NCBI GenBank assembly: GCA_900466605.1
Contig: UBMU01000016.1
Span: 276,760-340,759, forward strand
Length of the DNA stretch: 64,000 nt
Direction of reading: 5' to 3'
Source of the DNA: Hyphomicrobiales bacterium
GTDB taxonomy: Bacteria > Pseudomonadota > Alphaproteobacteria > Rhizobiales > Rhizobiaceae
In this document: positions 62,084 to 64,000 of the stretch, piece by piece
How the letters are laid out: each line of letters starts with the position of its first letter
Numbering within the stretch: the first letter of the stretch is position 1
Translations under genes and position numbers: made by a program
Notes under the pieces: model-generated
Database searches by the model: none
What the model saw: the letters and a program-made list of their open reading frames with translations, nothing else
Told to the model about the DNA's origin: nothing

Positions 62084-63274
62084 TCAGTGAGCGGTCTGAC
62101 CGACAGTCTGCCCTGCAAGGGATTTATATTCCCAAGCGGCCACGATGATAAGCACGAGCGTCGCGAGTATCCCGGCAAGGTAGACTTCAATGAAAGGCGC
62201 GACAAAGGCGAGCAGGATCAACAGCACGAGGCCGGCCAGATGCGAGAGTGGTAAACGCCCGCTGGTCGCCCCCTTGAACCACAGATTGCCTGCAAGAAAG
62301 AGCCCGGCGCCACCGAGTACGGAGGCGATCATGCAGAGATTGCCGGTCTCGTGCGGATGCGAAAACATGAACTCCACCGCCACCGCATGGACGATGATTC
62401 CCGCCAGGACCGGGATATGGGCATAAGTAAAGGCCTGCCGCGCCAAGCTTCCCGGCGTTTCGTCATGCTCGATGCGGTGTGCCGCCCGCTCGTGGCCGAA
62501 GCGGAAATAGATCCACCACATCGCGACGGTCCCGATGAACGCAGTGGTGAACACCACCGCCGTCAGAGCGGAAAACGGCAACTCGGAGAACGTGCGGCCC
62601 GAAACAAGGATCGCCTCCCCCAGGCAGATAATGATGAAAAGTGCGCAACGCTCGGCCATGTGTGCACCTGAGACATTCCAATCCGAAACGGTCGACTTGC
62701 CAAGGCCGGGCACAGCAAAACCGCTTGCCGGACCGGCATACTCGATCGCAAGCGCGATCAGCCATGAGATCAGTCGCGCTTCATGTTCCAGAAGGCCACC
62801 GGCGATCCAGAATACACCGGAAACGATCAGCCAGATGCTGATGCGGAGGAAGTTTCGATAGTTCGAGACACTCACCTCCCTCATCGCATAGGCCGTGAAA
62901 AGAGAGCGGCCAACCTGCATCAGCACATAGGCACCGGCAAAGAGCAGCCCTTTGTCGCCGAAGGCTTCAGGAATGGACGCAGAAAGAACGAGTCCGAGAA
63001 ACATCAGCGCGACGAGCATGCCGCGAACCGGCATCTTCTCCGGATCGAGCCAATTGGTCACCCAAGCCGTGAAAATCCACACCCACCAGATCGCAAAGGT
63101 CATGAGGCCGGCCTCGAGAGCACCGAGTGGCGCATAATGAGCCGCCAACGCATGCGAAAGCTGCGAGATCGAGAAAACGAAGACGAGATCAAAAAACAGC
63201 TCGAGAAAAGTGACCCGGCTTCCGCCCGGACTTCCCTTGACGCGAAGCCAGTTCCGTTTGCTCGTTCCTACCAT
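62084..63274 (-). CDS. Low temperature requirement protein A (LtrA) family membrane protein
   Basis: A 396-residue protein with about ten membrane helices. It opens with the LtrA signature VTFLELFFDLVFVFSISQLSHAL (Glu and Asp within the first helix) and includes HMAERCALFIIICLGEAIL, another conserved block, and FTYAHIPVLAGIIVHAVAVEF. AGGGGGA precedes the ATG. Named from a Listeria cold-growth locus; biochemical function is not established. It converges on marR with stops 2 bp apart. Confidence 0.92.
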   Translation of the reverse strand: MVGTSKRNWLRVKGSPGGSRVTFLELFFDLVFVFSISQLSHALAAHYAPLGALEAGLMTFAIWWVWIFTAWVTNWLDPEKMPVRGMLVALMFLGLVLSASIPEAFGDKGLLFAGAYVLMQVGRSLFTAYAMREVSVSNYRNFLRISIWLIVSGVFWIAGGLLEHEARLISWLIALAIEYAGPASGFAVPGLGKSTVSDWNVSGAHMAERCALFIIICLGEAILVSGRTFSELPFSALTAVVFTTAFIGTVAMWWIYFRFGHERAAHRIEHDETPGSLARQAFTYAHIPVLAGIIVHAVAVEFMFSHPHETGNLCMIASVLGGAGLFLAGNLWFKGATSGRLPLSHLAGLVLLILLAFVAPFIEVYLAGILATLVLIIVAAWEYKSLAGQTVGQTAH

Positions 63275-63300
63275 GCGTTTCCCCCTGTGATAGCTGTCGT

Positions 63301-63675
63301 TCAGCGCGGCTTCTCTGACGTGTCGCGATCCATGCCCTTCTCGCGAAGCTCGTCCTCGTAGACGGCAAACAGCGCCTCGCCACCCTCACCAAGTTCACGC
63401 AGGTAGGTCCAGGTGAAGATTCCGGTGTCGTGCATATCGTCGAAACCGATACGCACTGCGTAGTTGCCTGTGGGTGTTAGCGAGATGATCGCAACGTTGC
63501 GCTTGCCTGGTACGGTTACCTTTTGTCCCGGCCCGTGCCCCTGCACCTCTGCTGATGGCGAAAGCACGCGCAGCATCTCGGCGGAAAGATCGTAGCTTTG
63601 CCCATCATTGAACGTCACAACCAGGTGCTGCCGGTCTTTCGAAACTCTGAGTTCAGTCGGCCAGATATCGCTCAT
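63301..63675 (-). CDS. DUF971 (gamma-butyrobetaine hydroxylase N-terminal-like) protein
   Basis: A 124-residue protein of the GBBH-like_N/DUF971 family. It shows IWPTELRVSKDRQHLVVTFNDGQSYDLSAEMLRVLSPSAEV, the usual opening, and NYAVRIGFDDMHDTGIFTWTYLRELG, with HDTGI(F/Y)-W typical of the family. Such domains occur alone beside Fe-S carriers and may help cluster transfer. AGGGGA precedes the ATG at 63675. It lies 26 bp upstream of ltrA on the same strand. Confidence 0.9.
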   Translation of the reverse strand: MSDIWPTELRVSKDRQHLVVTFNDGQSYDLSAEMLRVLSPSAEVQGHGPGQKVTVPGKRNVAIISLTPTGNYAVRIGFDDMHDTGIFTWTYLRELGEGGEALFAVYEDELREKGMDRDTSEKPR

Positions 63676-63809
63676 GATCCCATTCCCCTTCAAAATCACG
63701 AGTAGGCAATGCAGCGTGGCGAGGCAAGTTCAATTTGCCGTGCCCAAGAAGCGTTTCCCTTGACGCGGCAATGGCCTATACGCACATTAGTAGCATTGCG
63801 GAGGCATTC

Positions 63810-64000
63810 GTGAACAGCAACGTCGGAACGACAGGCAACGCATCGCCACTGGTTGCAGAGGCGAAACCGATGATCGACCCCTTCCAGCGGGCGGTGACCT
63901 ATCTGCGTGTCTCCGTCACGGATCGCTGCGACTTCCGCTGCACCTACTGCATGGCCGAGCACATGACCTTCCTGCCGAAACAGGAGCTGCTGACGCTCGA
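63810..64000 (+). CDS. moaA: GTP 3',8-cyclase MoaA, 5' part only
   Basis: First enzyme of molybdenum cofactor synthesis, a radical-SAM protein. Only 63 codons are in the window; the frame is open at the edge. The SAM [4Fe-4S] motif C-x3-C-x2-C is intact in RVSVTDRCDFRCTYCM. The start is GTG at 63810 with GGAGG five nt upstream. An ATG at 63870 (MIDPFQRAVTYL) would give a shorter protein that still keeps the cluster motif. Confidence 0.92.
   Translation, partial: MNSNVGTTGNASPLVAEAKPMIDPFQRAVTYLRVSVTDRCDFRCTYCMAEHMTFLPKQELLTL

Overview
The window looks like a chromosomal core segment of an alphaproteobacterium of the Rhizobiaceae (Sinorhizobium/Ensifer, Rhizobium or Agrobacterium group). The signs are high GC, CckA, a giant GPR/RgsE-type polar growth protein, BluB under a cobalamin riboswitch, a malic enzyme fused to a phosphotransacetylase-like domain, class II DAHP synthase and adjacent class I and class II fumarases. 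From memory, the gene order resembles the Sinorhizobium meliloti stretch from icd to fumC/fumB. I saw no IS element, phage, CRISPR array, rRNA or tRNA.

Layout. 1-8 kb: a truncated exported protein, icd, a GNAT acetyltransferase, a glutathione S-transferase, an AraC/GyrI-like regulator, alaS and recA. 8-18 kb: the pseudouridine pair psuK-psuG, the cell-cycle kinase cckA, a FliO-like membrane protein, dksA, sixA and the ycjX-ycjF pair. 18-22.4 kb: an exported protein, folP-folB-folK, a DUF922 protease, a structured candidate sRNA, an adrenodoxin-type ferredoxin and an orphan Hpt protein. 22.4-29.3 kb: a TTAA-rich (CtrA-like) region and the 2170-residue polar ring protein gene with six or seven exact-period 132-bp internal repeats. 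29.4-33.5 kb: a four-gene Mla-type lipid transport operon. 33.5-42.2 kb: a dipeptide/N-acyl-Glu epimerase, an MFS transporter, an LpxH-like phosphoesterase, dme, a DUF2865 protein, and bluB behind its riboswitch with a TolB-like propeller protein upstream. 42.4-50.5 kb: an LTA-synthase-like phosphoglycerol transferase, a DUF1003 protein, an unrecognised two-wHTH protein, class II DAHP synthase, a TadG-like vWA protein and gor. 50.6-58.3 kb: a DUF2059 protein, rpiA, gph, a large L,D-transpeptidase, fumC and a class I fumarase. 58.8-64 kb: a GGDEF protein, an FMN-binding PNPOx-fold protein, an alpha/beta hydrolase divergent from a MarR regulator with paired palindromic operators, LtrA, a DUF971 protein and the start of moaA.

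How it fits together. Most of the window is housekeeping: TCA/C4 metabolism (icd, dme, two fumarases), folate, aromatic and pentose pathways, redox (gor, GST, ferredoxin), SOS recombination and envelope maintenance. A cell-cycle and polar-growth theme recurs (CckA, an Hpt protein, GPR/RgsE, CtrA-like boxes, a large L,D-transpeptidase). The most interesting non-coding signals are the TTAA cluster between hpt and gpr, the structured RNA with anti-Shine-Dalgarno motifs near 21.3 kb, the cobalamin riboswitch, and direct or palindromic repeats that look like operators of the local AraC and MarR regulators. Family assignments come from reading the translated sequences; no database search was run.
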